In this document: positions 1-11,935 of the stretch, piece by piece | How the letters are laid out: each line of letters opens with the position of its first letter | Numbering within the stretch: position 1 is the first letter of the stretch | Assembly: GCF_040939455.1 (NCBI RefSeq) | Contig: NC_134119.1 | Location: forward strand, 15,798,501 to 15,862,500 | Reading direction: 5' to 3' | Length of the DNA stretch: 64,000 nt | Source: Microcebus murinus | Taxonomy: Eukaryota; Chordata; Mammalia; Primates; Cheirogaleidae | Notes under the pieces: generated by a model | What the model saw: only the letters and a program-made list of their open reading frames with translations | The model's database searches: none | What the model was told of the DNA's origin: nothing | Translations under genes and position numbers: made by a program

Positions 1-396
1 CTCTTCTGTAATGTTTAGAATTAGTCAAATCGGGTCTTTCTATTGGGAGTTTTCATCAAACCATACTAATGAGTTTATTTAAAGAAAAAGGCATTACTTG
101 CAGTTGATTTATTATTCTCTTTTTACAGTGGTGCTCTGGCAGGGAAGGCATCTTGAATACTTCCTCTCTTTTTCTTTTTATTTATATTTTTAACTTTTAC
201 TTCTCTTTTCATTATACCCTTTAGGCGTTATTGGCCCTTTAAAGGGACCCTACTTTGTGAACTAATTATGACAAATGTTGATGCAGCATCTGTTCCCAGA
301 TTTAAATTGCCTCCTGTACTGTCAGGGTTCATCTCGAAGGCAAGTTCGTGGTGAACATTAGTCTGCTGGCTAACGACAGCCTGTGGGAGACCCGAA

Positions 397-469
397 GCGG
401 GAGCCACGCGGGAGCCACCGAGATGCTCGGTGCAGGTCCCGCTGCACAGATGCCTGTGCAGGTCCCGCT
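397..469. repeat. GC-rich patch with short direct repeats
   Basis: Two small tandem duplications lie side by side. The 11-mer gcgggagccac occurs at 397-407 and again at 408-418. The 14-mer gtgcaggtcccgct occurs at 430-443 and 456-469, a period of 26. The patch holds several CpGs but is too short to be a CpG island. It may be the remains of a minisatellite. Confidence 0.6.
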
Positions 470-1327
470 CCAGCCGAGCGTTGCACCATGGGAGAGCTGC
501 AGCTCCGTGCACACGTGGGCAGGCTCCTCGTCTTTCTTGTTCTAAATCATTTCACTCTTGATCGTCTAAAAGCCATCAGTCGTGCACATTACATTTCATG
601 GTGAGCGCTGGCTGGTCGAGCGTAGTCCACGACATTTACTGGTAACCATGTTTGGCGGAATTCAAGTCCCTCCAAATCTGATATTCTCAGAGACCCCTTC
701 CTCCAGAGAAGCTGCGTTCGAGTTGACTTTTGCCTCTCTTAAGTTTTGAGATTAAGATCTTCATTTTTCAGCAGTTGGGTTTTGGTACTTTCTTACCTTT
801 ACCTGATTAAAATTTCAGCATCCTTTCTTGAGAGGTTACCGTGAGATCCGTAAGGTAGGAATATTGAATGTGAAAACCGTCTGAGTTAAAAAAAAACACT
901 TGCTTTCAAGTTCTTCCCTCTTGACTACCAGCCTTGCCGTCCTTTTCCAGGAGCAGCTTGCCCACCAGGAAATGGGATTACAAGAAGCAGCTGTAATTCT
1001 AGGCAGAGTGTGATGATAACATAAAATTAAGTCACTTGGGACACTTTGGAGGCATGTTGGTTATCTTGATTTGGTGGTGGTTTCACACGTGCCAGTACTC
1101 ATCAAATTACACATTCCAAGAATGTGCAGTTTAGTGTGCACATAAAGTATACAAAATTGGATGTTAGAAGATTCTTAGAAACTAAGTTATTATACAAAGG
1201 TTATTAGTAATCTTTATTTTTTCAAAGAAAGTAGCTAACAAATTTTCCTTGAGCAGAGTGTCTTCTCTCAGAAGTAAATTTCAGGATGGCAATTCAGAGA
1301 GGCAGCTAAATGCTACTTCTTCTAGGG

Positions 1328-1535
1328 CAACGTTTCTCGATTGTGACGTTGTTGACATTTGGGGCCAGATAATTCTTTGTCGTAGGGGCTGCCCTGTGCA
1401 TTATGGGATGTTAGCAACATCCCTGGCCTCCTGCTAGATGCACCACCCAACCCCTCCCTGTCACAGTCAAAAATGTCTCCAGACATTGCTGAACATCCCA
1501 CGCAGGGCAGAATCGCTCCTTGTTGGGAACCACTG
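1328..1535 (-). mobile_element. hAT-Charlie non-autonomous DNA transposon, MER5A-like
   Basis: The body matches the MER5 type as I remember it, in reverse orientation: 'ttgacatttggggccagataattcttt', then 'catccctggcctcctgctagatg', then 'aaaaatgtctccagacattgc', ending in 'gggaaccactg'. The 8-bp flanks are ttctaggg (1320-1327) and ttctaggc (1536-1543). This 7-of-8 match fits the 8-bp target duplication made by hAT transposases. The copy encodes nothing. Confidence 0.85.
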
Positions 1536-2489
1536 TTCTAGGCTTAGATCATGTTTCTTAGACTCATTTTTATCATGACTCCAAGTCCAGAATTATTATA
1601 TTTAATTTTGAAGATTGTGCCAGGATTGTTTATATCTTTTAAACGCACCGAGTTGGTAATAAAGGTTTAAGTCTAACCCCTTCCGTCTGCCCCATTTTGC
1701 GTTATAGATTTGCCTGACCTAGAATATATGCACTATTCTTTCGCGTCCTCTTTCTTTTGACACATCCCTCCAGCACCCACGTCTGATTTTATCCCCGGCG
1801 TCTCAGAGCCTCGTCTCACACATGTTTTGCCTCCTCCGCGCCAGAAAAGGCGGGTGACGTTGCGACAGACACGTGTCGGGGTTGGGGGAACAAGGGGTCC
1901 AGAGCAGTTAATCTTGGTAAGGATTCCTTTTCGTTGGTGACGGTAGGGTTTGCAGAGAGATCTGTAAATACCAGTGCCTAGAACTGGCCTTGTCCCTAAC
2001 GTTTCTTTCCCTTTATTTTATAAGAAGGATTCATAGCAGATACTGGCTATGCAATTTCAAAATGACAATAAGCAGCACGTTTAACATTGTACAGATGGCC
2101 AGCCTTTTTTTTTTTTCTTTTAATCATCTTTCTATTTAATGAGTAACTTGAGGGGGAAATGACTTTTTAAAAATAGAGTATTAACAAGTGACGCTGTTGC
2201 TGAGAAGCAGATCCGCTGTGCCAGGCACCCAGGGCATTGTCTACAGGTGGACCTCAGGCAATGTTGCCCTGAGCCAAAGAAATTTCTCTTGTGTGTAGGT
2301 GTGCTGTGGCTCTGTGTTCTTGGATGGTCTGTCGGCAGCTAAGGGGGTCGGGGACATTCTGCGCGTGCCAGTTCCAATGACAAAGTTAGCGCTTCCCGGG
2401 TGGATGGGAAGTCGTTCCTGGACATTTCATCTCCTCGCCTCCATCCCGCAGTGTCTTGACCGTGTTCTTAACTCTCGTCTCTTCTTCAG

Positions 2490-2648
2490 AAATACCTCAG
2501 GGACTTTTTCAGCGTGATGCTCCAGTCCGCGACGTCTCCCCTGCACATCGACAAGGTGGGGCTGACTCTGTCCAAACACACCATTTGTGAGTTCTCACCG
2601 TTCTTCAAGAAGGGAGTCTTTGACTACAGCAGCCACGGGACGGGGTAG
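2490..2648 (+). CDS. Coding exon, probably 3'-terminal, of an unidentified gene
   Basis: Immediately after the acceptor CAG (2487-2489) a frame in phase 0 runs AAA TAC CTC AGG GAC and stays open for 52 codons to TAG at 2646-2648. The peptide begins KYLRDFFSVMLQS, continues through TSPLHIDKVGLTLSKH and ends in VFDYSSHGTG. It is soluble-looking, with an amphipathic start and no membrane segment or motif I can name. The other two frames are less protein-like and end soon after the acceptor or near 2590. A GTGAGT at 2587-2592 could be a splice donor, which would make this a 97-nt internal exon (2490-2586). In that case the last 20 codons and the TAG are not translated. I could not match the peptide to a family from memory and give no gene symbol. 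A chance open frame behind a cryptic acceptor remains possible. Confidence 0.5.
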   Translation, partial: KYLRDFFSVMLQSATSPLHIDKVGLTLSKHTICEFSPFFKKGVFDYSSHGTG

Positions 2649-3889
2649 AGCCGGGGGTGACGGAGGGACCCACACAGCAGTGCCTTCTCCTCGAAGCGGG
2701 CTCAGGCCCAGGACAGCGTCCCATGTAAGGATCCGGGCTGCCTCACGTCTTCATACCCAGTGCCTGAGTCCGGGGATGGGACGCTTCGCCTGCCGACCAT
2801 GGTGACCCTGGCAGGGAGCTGTTACTGCTCCATTGAGGTTGAATGTGGCCTTTTCCCATAGCGCTTCCTCCTCACTGCGCGGCGCAGTGGCAAGATGGCT
2901 GTGGCTTGATTATCTGGGGCTCCCTGAGCCAAGCCAACCTGGGACCTCCCAAAGTGGGTGGCTCACCAGACCACCCTTAAATGACTTTCATCTGGTTTCC
3001 TCTTTCACCAAAATACACCCGTATTTTTTATACTCCTTCCATGTGGCTGGCTATACCCCAAGAAACGCTTTTTAAATTATTTCATTGTATTTTTTCTTCT
3101 TTCCTTCCTTTGAATCAGAACTTTTATATAATGCCTACACACTGATGTTTACACAGAATTTCATATTCTGCACAAAGGATTTTTAGTCCAATCATGACTA
3201 GAGTCTTCCCCATTTGACAAATTGGATGTAGACGGCATCACTTAAAATTTCTGTAAATCCCTACAAATAGGATATTTGTTTAACCTTGAATATCCAAGGC
3301 CATTTTCCCAAACATAAATGCTACTGTGCATTCTCGAGCTTTTTCTGCTAAGCACAAAATGAGCGCAAAGCTAAATGCATATTTTTAAATATTTTTCTGT
3401 TCACATTTTTGTTAAAGAATCTACTGGATCTTTAGCAGAAAAAGTAGAATTTACTGCAATTTATTAATGATCTCTTAAATTACTCAGGACGTAATGTAGC
3501 ATTTGCACATCTATATAAAGTAAAACTGCTTTGTTTTACTAAAGAGAAAAATGTGAGTAGAAAAAATATATATGTGGTATATATTGAAATGTATATAATT
3601 CTGCATATAGATTTATATATGTACACACTCCTGTATAATAGTTGTATCAAAATTTATAATCACACCAAATTTATTAAAAGTATTTGCTTTTTCAAAATTT
3701 AAATTGAGCTGCTATCAATATTAAATGAAATTATGAAATCTACTCTGTAGCTCAGTTTAAGTTTGTGACATAATCATTTCTACTGGTTTGTTTAAAAATT
3801 GATCTCGTGCTTGGAAAGATACATAATGTATAACTTAACATTTGTATGACAGAAGATGCAGTTATAGTAATGTTTGAAGTCATAAATGA
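2649..3889 (+). other. 3'UTR and/or downstream unique DNA
   Basis: If the TAG at 2646 is the true stop, transcription continues into this stretch. I see no canonical AATAAA near the stop. The first plausible poly(A) signal is ATTAAA at 3673-3678, and AATAAA first appears near 4363. GC content falls sharply after about 3060. There is TA-rich sequence at about 3560-3630. No other feature is evident. Confidence 0.3.
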
Positions 3890-4200
3890 ATGGTTAACGG
3901 AACATGTTTACATTAAGTCGTCTAGAATGTGCCTGCACAACAGAGCTCTCCAACCTGAAAAATATGTTTAAAGATGCAATTATCCCTTTAAGGAGGAAAA
4001 CTATTATTGCACTAATTAAATATCATAGTTTAGCGGGAAAAAAAATGAGGACTTTTTTTTAATTGCTACAGAAAGAACTGTTTTTGTCTGCAGTTGTGAT
4101 TACAGGCATAGGTTTAGGAGCAATTACTACCAGAGAATTTCAAGCTAGAGATTAAAGGATAAAAGCTGGGGAGATAATAATTAACCATAGGTCATTTATT
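3890..4200. promoter_or_regulatory. Candidate conserved non-coding element
   Basis: This is unique sequence with no repeat resemblance. It has many homeodomain-type cores: gcaattat near 3976, cactaattaaat near 4010, tttaattgc near 4060, gcaattac near 4120 and ataattaacc near 4175. A tgtttac forkhead-like word lies near 3906. Density of TAATTA-type words is weak evidence in A/T-rich DNA, so this is a prediction only. Confidence 0.25.
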
Positions 4201-4386
4201 TAAAAGGAGTCTCTAAGCACTAAAGAGCATCCCTCATTTGCTGAGTAAACTAAATGGTTTTCTTCGACTGACCAGATAATCTATCTCTTGCCCTTTTGGA
4301 CCTGTATTGGAGACTGGCCTTATGGCAAGTGTTTTGTTAAAATCACACAGGATGCTTAGCAAGAATAAATAGACATGTGTTTGTAA

Positions 4387-4535
4387 GAAGTGCAAGAATC
4401 AGAAGATCCTTTGATTCTAATCCTCACTTTAAGTAATTACAGTTTGGTTTGGAGTTTGCGTACTAGCAAGCTCTGGTTAAAGGCAGCAATAACATGAGTC
4501 ATTTCTCCTCTCTGGGCCTCAGTCTCCCCATCTGA
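4387..4535 (+). repeat. MIR-like fragment
   Basis: The order 'gattctaatcctcactttaagtaattac' and then 'cctctctgggcctcagtctccccatctgacaaca' follows the plus orientation of the MIR core. It is strongly diverged. Confidence 0.45.
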
Positions 4536-5791
4536 CAACAAAGCTGTTGGCTGGATACTCCTCCCTGGGTTCCCTTCTGGCCCCTGGTTACAGCAGAAGA
4601 ATAAATGATTCCACTTGGACCAGCTACAGTCCTTGGTGTGTGGGCGTGAAATACACACTTCCCATCTTATTTAAAGGCAGCTGAGTCTGAATAAAACATG
4701 AGGGAAAGTTGAAAAGCAAATGAAAAGTCACATCTAAACAAATAATGGAGTTCCTTTCTGGAATGAACATAAGACAGATGACAGAGTTAGGATGACAAAA
4801 TTGAAACTTCATCGATTTGGACTAATTTAAAGGAGTAAAAGAAAATTAGCAAATGCGTATTTTATTACTTTCAAGTACTTCAAATAACAAAGTAATGCCA
4901 AGCTGAACACTTGAGGCAATTCAGATTGAAGTGCCATAAACTGATAAATACTTTTGTAATCAGTTGGACAAATCAAAGAAACTTAAACAGAATTTTTATG
5001 AGTAGTTTTCGCATTCCGTGCTCGGTCTTATACCATAAATATGTGCACCAAACTTGTTTAGTATCACTAATACAGTAACTGTCAGCCCGATTCCCACCCT
5101 GGCCTTGCTGTTTCTGAATTTGAAGATTCAAACTTAGGCCTGTGATTAAAGTAGGCATGTGAATAAGGAATAACCAAGTCATGCTGGCTCCCCAGTGACT
5201 GACATCTAGAAGATCCTGTGGCCAAAACTGGGGGATGCTTTTTAAGATGCATGAACAAGATACCTCCACCCCAAAGCCACTTGTGTGTACATTTTTATGC
5301 AGAAAGAGCTATCGATGTTCAATGTAGTCCCTGATCCTATCCACTCAGAGCTCTGGACAGCAGATGTGTACAAGTCTGGGCAAAAGCAAACAGGAGCTTT
5401 CACGGCTTAGAACATTCCTGAACTTGGCGGGGGGGGGGGTTCCTGAGGAGCTGCAGCTCCCACCTCGGAGCTGGGGCGCCTTGGTGTTCTGGGTTCAGCT
5501 TTTAAAGGCAAGATTTTTTTTCTCTTGGACACAGCACACGATCACAAGACCCCTGACTCCTCAGACGAGCTCTCAGATGAAGAGCAGTGTTCTGTTGTGA
5601 AGTGGCTCCTTACTGCTCATATTCTGAGCTTGCCATGAGGCAAGTCTCATCCCCTCAAAAAGAACGTGGGTAATGATTGAAGCCTGACATGATCGATGAC
5701 AACTATGTCCTGTTCCAAACAGCAGTATTAGGTTTTCAAATACACTCTTTTACAAATGCTGTAAGTGTTGTCTTGAGGTGTCATTAGTTAA
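4536..5791. other. Unique intergenic DNA, no feature recognised
   Basis: I see no repeat, exon or motif cluster. A G9-10 run lies near 5430. Open frames here are short and have no protein character. Confidence 0.4.
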
Positions 5792-5806
5792 CAGTTGAAC
5801 GTTTCT

Positions 5807-6081
5807 TTTCTTGGATGGAGCGGAAACAAGGTCTCACTCTGTCTCCCCGGGCTGCATAGCTCACTGCAGTCTCAAACTCCTGGGCTAAAACAATCCACCT
5901 GCTTCAGTCTCCCAAGTAGCTGGGACTACAGGTATGCACCACTATGCCCGGCTAATTTTTCTGTTTTTATGGGGTCTTGCTTTGTTGCTTAGGCCAATCT
6001 TGAATTCCTGGCCTCAAGCAGTCCTCCCACTTCAGCCTCCCAAATTGCTGGGAGTATAGGCATGAGCCACTACGCCCAGCC
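5807..6081 (-). mobile_element. Alu element (old, AluJ-like), minus strand
   Basis: The reverse-complement Alu landmarks appear in order: 'ggtctcactctgtc', 'agctcactgcagtctcaaactcctgggct', 'caagtagctgggactacagg', 'cccggctaattttt', then the right arm 'cctcccaaattgctgggag' and 'gagccactacgcccagcc'. It is flanked by a 15-bp target duplication, cagttgaacgtttct (5792-5806) and cagttgaatgtttct (6082-6096), with one mismatch. The poly(T) is decayed, which fits an old insertion. Confidence 0.93.
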
Positions 6082-6096
6082 CAGTTGAATGTTTCT

Positions 6097-8654
6097 GCCA
6101 TGTGAGACTTTTCTCCTCTTGAATTTCTACCCACACCTACAGGAGTGGTTCGGACTTTATAGGAAGGTCTTTTTTTTTTTTTTTTAATCATTTTAAATAA
6201 AAGAAGGGGAGTAGAATATTTAGGTAAAATAAATCCATTGGAAAAATTAACTGCTTCAATTTTACTTAAATTATACCAACAGGTGATTTATGTTTTGGGA
6301 AAACTGATTAAAGACTATTGGTCTACTTGGAGACTCATTCTCAACAAATTAAGACTTGTGTATCCTGCCTTTTCACACCAGGCTCCTTCCACATGCAAAA
6401 AAAGGACCAGGTTATTGACTTTTTTTTTTTTTTTTTCTATTGAGACTGCTTTTTCTAATGACAATGCATTAGATGGGAAATGGTTCTGTGGTACTCAGTT
6501 TGGAATTTTGCACATAGGGAATTATTTCCAAGTTGTAAGAAACTGGCGTTGTTTCAGATTTCCAAAGCATCCTATTTCAAATTGATTCTACAGTGATGCC
6601 TTGGAGTGAGTGGGTGGGGGGTGATGTTGGTATTGGCCAGGTTGTTACCTTCAAAATGATTCTTTAGGGATCCAGTAGAACTATGTGAAATTTTAAAGTG
6701 GTTGGAGGGACAAAAAGATAATTGACTGAACTGAAGGAATTCAAGAATGTGAGTTCATCCTTGTTACCTACAAATAGCACTTTCATGCACTTAGCACTAT
6801 AGAGCTATGGGCACTAGGCTCTGGCACTGTCTCCTAAGGTTATCTCATGCCTTTCTAGAATGTTCTGTGCATCTCTTGAAAAATGACTAAATGCAAAATG
6901 TTCTTTCTTTGACTATGCTCATTTGGTACCCCTTTATTTGAAAGTGAAATAGACTTTTTTCTAAGGATTACCTCTGATTACACTGATTTCTATGGGAGTT
7001 TGAGATTCATAGATGTGGTTTTGCCCCGGCTCCATTGCTGAAAAAGCAGAATATTCCCCATTCAGAGAGAGAAATGGATGTGTTTGCAAAAAGATGCACA
7101 AGCCATGTCTCTACGTTGAAGAAGGGGAAGTGCAACGAGTACAAAATGGGAAATGCATAAAGGAACATGTAAGGAGCCCCCCACAAGGTTAGAATTACGG
7201 AACTATTTGGTAACACTAAAGCAGGTCACCACATAGAGGGAAGGAAGCCTTTCTCCAGAATTTAAATCTGGAAAAAAACATACATGGAAAATAGTTAAAC
7301 ATCTTCACTGTTTAAAAGCAGAGTCATTTTCCTCAAAGTGTCATGAATCCTTATACATAGTTAATGTTTGCAGAAGTGTTTGTTTCTTTCCAGTAGCACT
7401 TACAGTTGTGCCTGAGCATCTCTCTGATGAACATCCTAGGGGGTTGCTGTTCTCAGACTCCCCAGTTCCTTTCCAGTCGTGCAGAAGGAAGGAGAGGATG
7501 CAACTGCTTTCTCAAAGCTGCCAGTACCATCTTCGGAGAAAAGAATCAACAGTGAAAATAATACCAGTTGGTGATGATTAATAGTAGTTGTTTTGAATAT
7601 ATATATATATAATTGCACTTTAATTGATTTATAAACTCTGCTAGCTTTTCTCCTAAAAACAGAAACTAGAAGCCATGGGAAAGGAGAGGATGGCCTGCCG
7701 TCATAAATGACGTTTTTGGTGTGGTGTTTTAGCTGGATTTCAGTGAATGCGGTAAGAAAAGTTGATCCACAGAGGGTGCAAACCTTCAGCTGCAGAGTAA
7801 TTAAAATCCTGGCTGTTTATCCTTCACAAGTGAATGGAGAAGGTCATGTTTACATTTATAAAGGGTTTGCAGTGCCTTCTGATACAAGAGCAGCAGTCCC
7901 AGCGCACCCATGTGTAGAGTTGTGTTTTGTTTTTAATAACGAACTCCTCATCAAAGAGTGCAGAACTGCCTTGAGGGTTTGGGGTATGGAGTGTTCCTGC
8001 TCATCTGAAGAGCTTGCTGTCTGCCGTCCATGTGTGCAGCTCTGCCTAGGAGACCCTGGTGCCACCCGGGGAGGACCTCCCTGCACACCTCAGGCCTGCT
8101 CCCCACAGCAGTCCCCACCGCGTGAGCACACAGGGTGTGCCACTCTCCTGCCCCGCCTGCCGCCCCCTCTGGCCCCTCTCACCCTGTACCCCTGGGGGCT
8201 GGGGAGAGGAAGAGATAAGGACAGTGAGCTGTCCAAGGTATTTGAAGTTGACCTCAGCACATTTAGAAGGTATGGAGGATGCTTGCCCTCCTTGAAGCCA
8301 CCTGTGTAAATTCATGTCATGGTCACCTCCCCAGCCCCTCCTCCTGCAGGGCGTGATGAAGGATCAGACCAAGCTCTGGTCATGCCTGTGGCCCCACCGG
8401 CCACATGTGGTGCCAAGGACCCAGCCGAGAGAGAGCGTGGCGCTGAGAATGTCGAGCAGGCTGGCTGCGCGCTCCTCACTCCTGTTGTTGGAGGACGAGT
8501 CTGCTCATCGGACCCCGCAGTCCACCGCCCAGTCATTGACACACTCATGAGCATCTTCTGTGTCCCTGCACGGGGCCGTGTGCCAGGCACACAGTGGCAG
8601 GTGTCGTGGCCATGGGTCCTCCCTCGCGGAACTCTCATTCCACTCAGATGGACC
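6097..8654. other. Unique intergenic DNA
   Basis: There is a T-run at about 6168-6185, another at 6420-6437 and a (TA)n run at about 7597-7611. From about 7900 the sequence becomes GC-richer. A 200-codon open frame at 7707-8309 is judged spurious because it is low in complexity, proline-rich at its end and has no splice or promoter context. Confidence 0.4.
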
Positions 8655-8850
8655 AATAATGGCACAATTATGTGACCACAAATTGTGATAAATGCTACGA
8701 AGGAAAAGTAGAGGCTGCTGGGAGATCACACGCTAGAAAAATGATCCAGTTTGGGAGGCTCAGAGCTTTCCCTGGGAAGCAGTGTTTGGGTAAAGACCTG
8801 AGAGATGAGGAATGAGTATCTGGGGCGGGCAGAGCGATCACCCCAAATTA
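8655..8850 (-). repeat. LINE-derived fragment (L2-like), minus strand
   Basis: The run 'gataaatgctacgaaggaaaagtagaggctgctgggag', then 'ctttccctgggaagcag', then 'aagacctgagagatgaggaatgagtat' follows a common ancient LINE 3'-region pattern read in reverse. The family label is tentative. Confidence 0.5.
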
Positions 8851-11579
8851 AGGAAAGACCTTGCACAATGGAAATTGCCTGCCCTGGCTATAACATGAGA
8901 ACAACCCCAGGACTGGAGAGGCAGGCAGAGGTTGCTGTCCTGTCTTTGGGCTCCTACCCACTTGCTTTGTGAACGGAAGAACAAGGAGCCCCACGCAGGC
9001 ACAGCTGTCAGGAAGCAATGTTCTGGCCACAGGGCTCAGTTTGTGACTTAGACTAGCAGTTGCATAGGAGCATCACGTCCTTAAGCCCAGGAAGGCCGGG
9101 GCATCAAATCAGCTCTTTACCTTCTGGACCTGAAATGCATCCCAGCCTCGCCCATAAATGAAAAGGTTGTTTTTAGAATAAGCAGGATGGCCTATGAATT
9201 AACATTAATATATATGTGTGGAGCCACAAGAAATGCATTGCTCACCAAGTACCTTGGGTTTACAGACAAGCCCCTTTGCCAGAATACAACACAAAAGCCT
9301 TTCGGCCTCCCTGGGAATGTGGTTTAGTGAAACCTGTCACCATCTGTGGGTCACATGGCTCATAGGTCGATACACCAACCCGAGGGCCTCCAGGAAATGC
9401 CAGCATGGTCCAGTTTGTATGAATTCAGTCCTGTCCGTCAAAAGTACCGTTGTGCTTCATGCATTGATTCACTAGACTATTTAGTGAACTAACTTCTCTG
9501 CTTGGTGCAAGCAGAAAAGGTTCTAAGTCCCCACCAATGAGAGCATCACTGATAGCTGTGGCTGCAGCCAAGGATTGCTTCCCAGAAAAGCAAGAGGCCC
9601 CTGAGGGCCAGGACATATCTCAGGTAAGGAGAAGGCGTGGCAGGATGCGAGGTGGGGAACTGTGCTCAGGCTGATTGGGGGGCACTTAGCACCCACCGTG
9701 CATCCCCCGAAGCCAGGCCCACACATCTGCCCTTTGAGGCTGATGCCCACAGCTGTTCTGCCTCAAACTCCTCCTTTCTGTGAGTGTGTGCTCAAGCAAG
9801 AGTTTATTTTGGTGGAGGTGGGGACGCTTCAAAGGCAGTCTCTCTGAGTAGCTCTTGCCCAGGGACAGATCTATTAAAGTTAAAACCCAGAGGAAGGAGG
9901 ACATGGGCCTTCCAGGGCTTTCTAGCTGCACACGATGCTAGTTTTTGACATCAAGTAAAATGCCACGCCATCTCCACGCACCACCCTCTTACACAGGGGC
10001 TGTGACCTCTGTGACTTGGACAGGACTCCTGACTGCCAGTCTCAGGGACCTGTGGGGGTGGCAAGAGCCCTGTTAGTTTCTCAGAAAACCACAAACATTC
10101 TTCCACCAGCACTCAAGCCTCTTGTTGCATCTTTGAACCAGGCTTCAGTGCTTAGAAGGAAAATCTCCATGTGTTCTGGCAAGTCTGCAGGTACCACTGC
10201 AGCCACCACTGTGATGAGGAATGGGCTGCAGTCCATGCTGACCCCAAAGAGCATGACTTTAGCATGGTTTTTGTACTTGCAAGGACTGTGTGTTTCTGGG
10301 AGCTGCCAGGACAGAGGAACCAGCTATTTCTTGCATTTTTCCTGTGTTTGTGATTACATCACTTGTACTGTCTTGTGGGACATGCTCCAAGCTCCCAGGA
10401 AAAGCACAGGACATGAGCAGGGCAGCATTGCACCTGGCTGGAAGAAAGGATGTCAGATCTGCCACCACCTAGATTAGAGGAAAACGCTGAGCGAGTTAGG
10501 AGAAGGCAAAAGGTAGAAATCATACCACTTATTTTCATAAAGAGAATTTAAAATAATTACAGTTAACAGAAAAGGCAAAAAAAAAAAAAGGGAACTCAAA
10601 GGTGTCACAGAGGTAGTAACTACAGGAAGCAGCTGCCTTCTTTAGGGCTGGGGGGACATGGGAAGGAGATGGGCGTTACTAAGATAGAAGCGTGGAAGAC
10701 AAGCACCCATAGCACTGAAACTCAGCCCCCCCCCAAGGAGCAGGGGGCGCCGGCTGCTGAGGCTGGCGCCTCTGAGCAGGAGGGAAGGGTCCTGCGGGGC
10801 TGGGACCCAGGTCCTGAGGAGGGGAGCTGGCATCTCTGAGGGTCAGAGCATGGTGAAGCTTGTCGGGCAAACTGCACATGGGACCCAGCTGCTGCACTGC
10901 CAGGGGCGGAAGTGAGGCGAAGGTGATGCTGACGGGAACAGGAAGTAGTCTTCCCCGGAAAAGGAAGCAGAGAACGTGTGCAAGCATTTAGGTTCATCTT
11001 CCTCCTCCACCACCCTGTTGACCGAAGTTTGGAATTCAGAATCCACTCCTTTGAGTTGTGCCCCTTTTTCCTTCTCTGTGAGCAGGAAGGACTCGGAGGA
11101 CACAGGGAACGGCCTGATGCGCCATTTTTGCGCCCCAGAGTCGAAGAGTGTGGGCAGCGCCATGTGTCTTGAGGCTTGGGGCGACTCCCGCTTCCTGAGC
11201 TCCCCCGTGACGCCCTGAGGGAGGATCAAAGGCAGAGGTGAATTTGTCACAAAGACATTTCAGCTTAAGACTGTGGCGTACACAGACTCTTTCCAAAGTG
11301 TTCTTGTGGGGACAGGGAAGAAACAGCAGCCGGGCCAGCCTGGGGTCACCAACCCCACCCCCATGGCCGTGCCAGGCCTGAGGCCCGAGGGCTGCCTCCA
11401 TGGGCCACACCCACTGCAGAGGGTGGGCCTGGGGGAGATGAGAGTCCTGCCCCAGGACCTCCTAAGATGTGCCCCAGGCATTTCCGCTCACAAGTTGTGA
11501 TGCCAAGGGAAGTACGGCTTATCTTTCTAGATTCTCCAAAGAAGATGACGTTGTATCATCAGCTGATGCTGAGGTAATC
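8851..11579. other. Unique, moderately GC-rich intergenic DNA
   Basis: Apart from an A-run at about 10579-10590, no repeat or gene is recognised. Open frames of 100-150 codons (such as 10016-10477) have no protein-like character and are not annotated. A CpG-richer stretch spans about 10740-11220. Confidence 0.4.
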
Positions 11580-11639
11580 CAAGAAAAATGCAGCAACAGA
11601 AAGTAGGGGGAAAGTATTAGAGAACTAGGTTGAGCAATA

Positions 11640-11935
11640 AATTCATGATGCTTATTTTATATAATGACTGTAAGATTCCACTTATATGACAAACTTGAAA
11701 ACGCAAAATCACAGGGACAGAAAACAGATGGGTGGTTGCCAGAGGCTGGGGGAAGGTGGGGGAGGGGTTGGCCGCACAGGGGTGGCAGGAAGGAATGTTT
11801 TGGGGTGAGAGGACTGTTCCCTATCTTGACTGGGGGGGTGGGGGGGTTGTTTGTCAAAACTCACAGACCTGTACGTTGGAAAGGGTGAATTGTACTGTCT
11901 GTGAATTATGCCTTACAGATAGTAATTGTATTCAG
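11640..11935 (+). mobile_element. L1 3'-end fragment (L1MB/L1MC-like)
   Basis: It reads in order 'gattccacttatatgacaaacttgaaaacgcaaaatcacagggacagaaaacagatgggtggttgccagaggctgggg' and later 'actgttccctatcttgactg', 'caaaactcacagacctgtacgtt' and 'gggtgaattgtactgtctgtgaattatgcc'. This is the standard 3' untranslated end of old mammalian L1 elements in plus orientation. The body is truncated on the 5' side. Confidence 0.85.

Larger units (their letters stand above)
1..2489 (+). other. Intron (3' part) of an unidentified plus-strand gene
   Basis: This stretch has no open frame resembling a conserved exon. It ends in a convincing 3' splice site: a pyrimidine-rich stretch at about 2466-2486 (cttaactctcgtctcttctt) followed by CAG at 2487-2489. 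Inside are a GC- and CpG-rich patch at about 390-480 and one hAT-Charlie element at 1328-1535. The sequence from about 1780 to 2480 is moderately CpG-rich. Intron status depends entirely on the exon call at 2490. Confidence 0.55.
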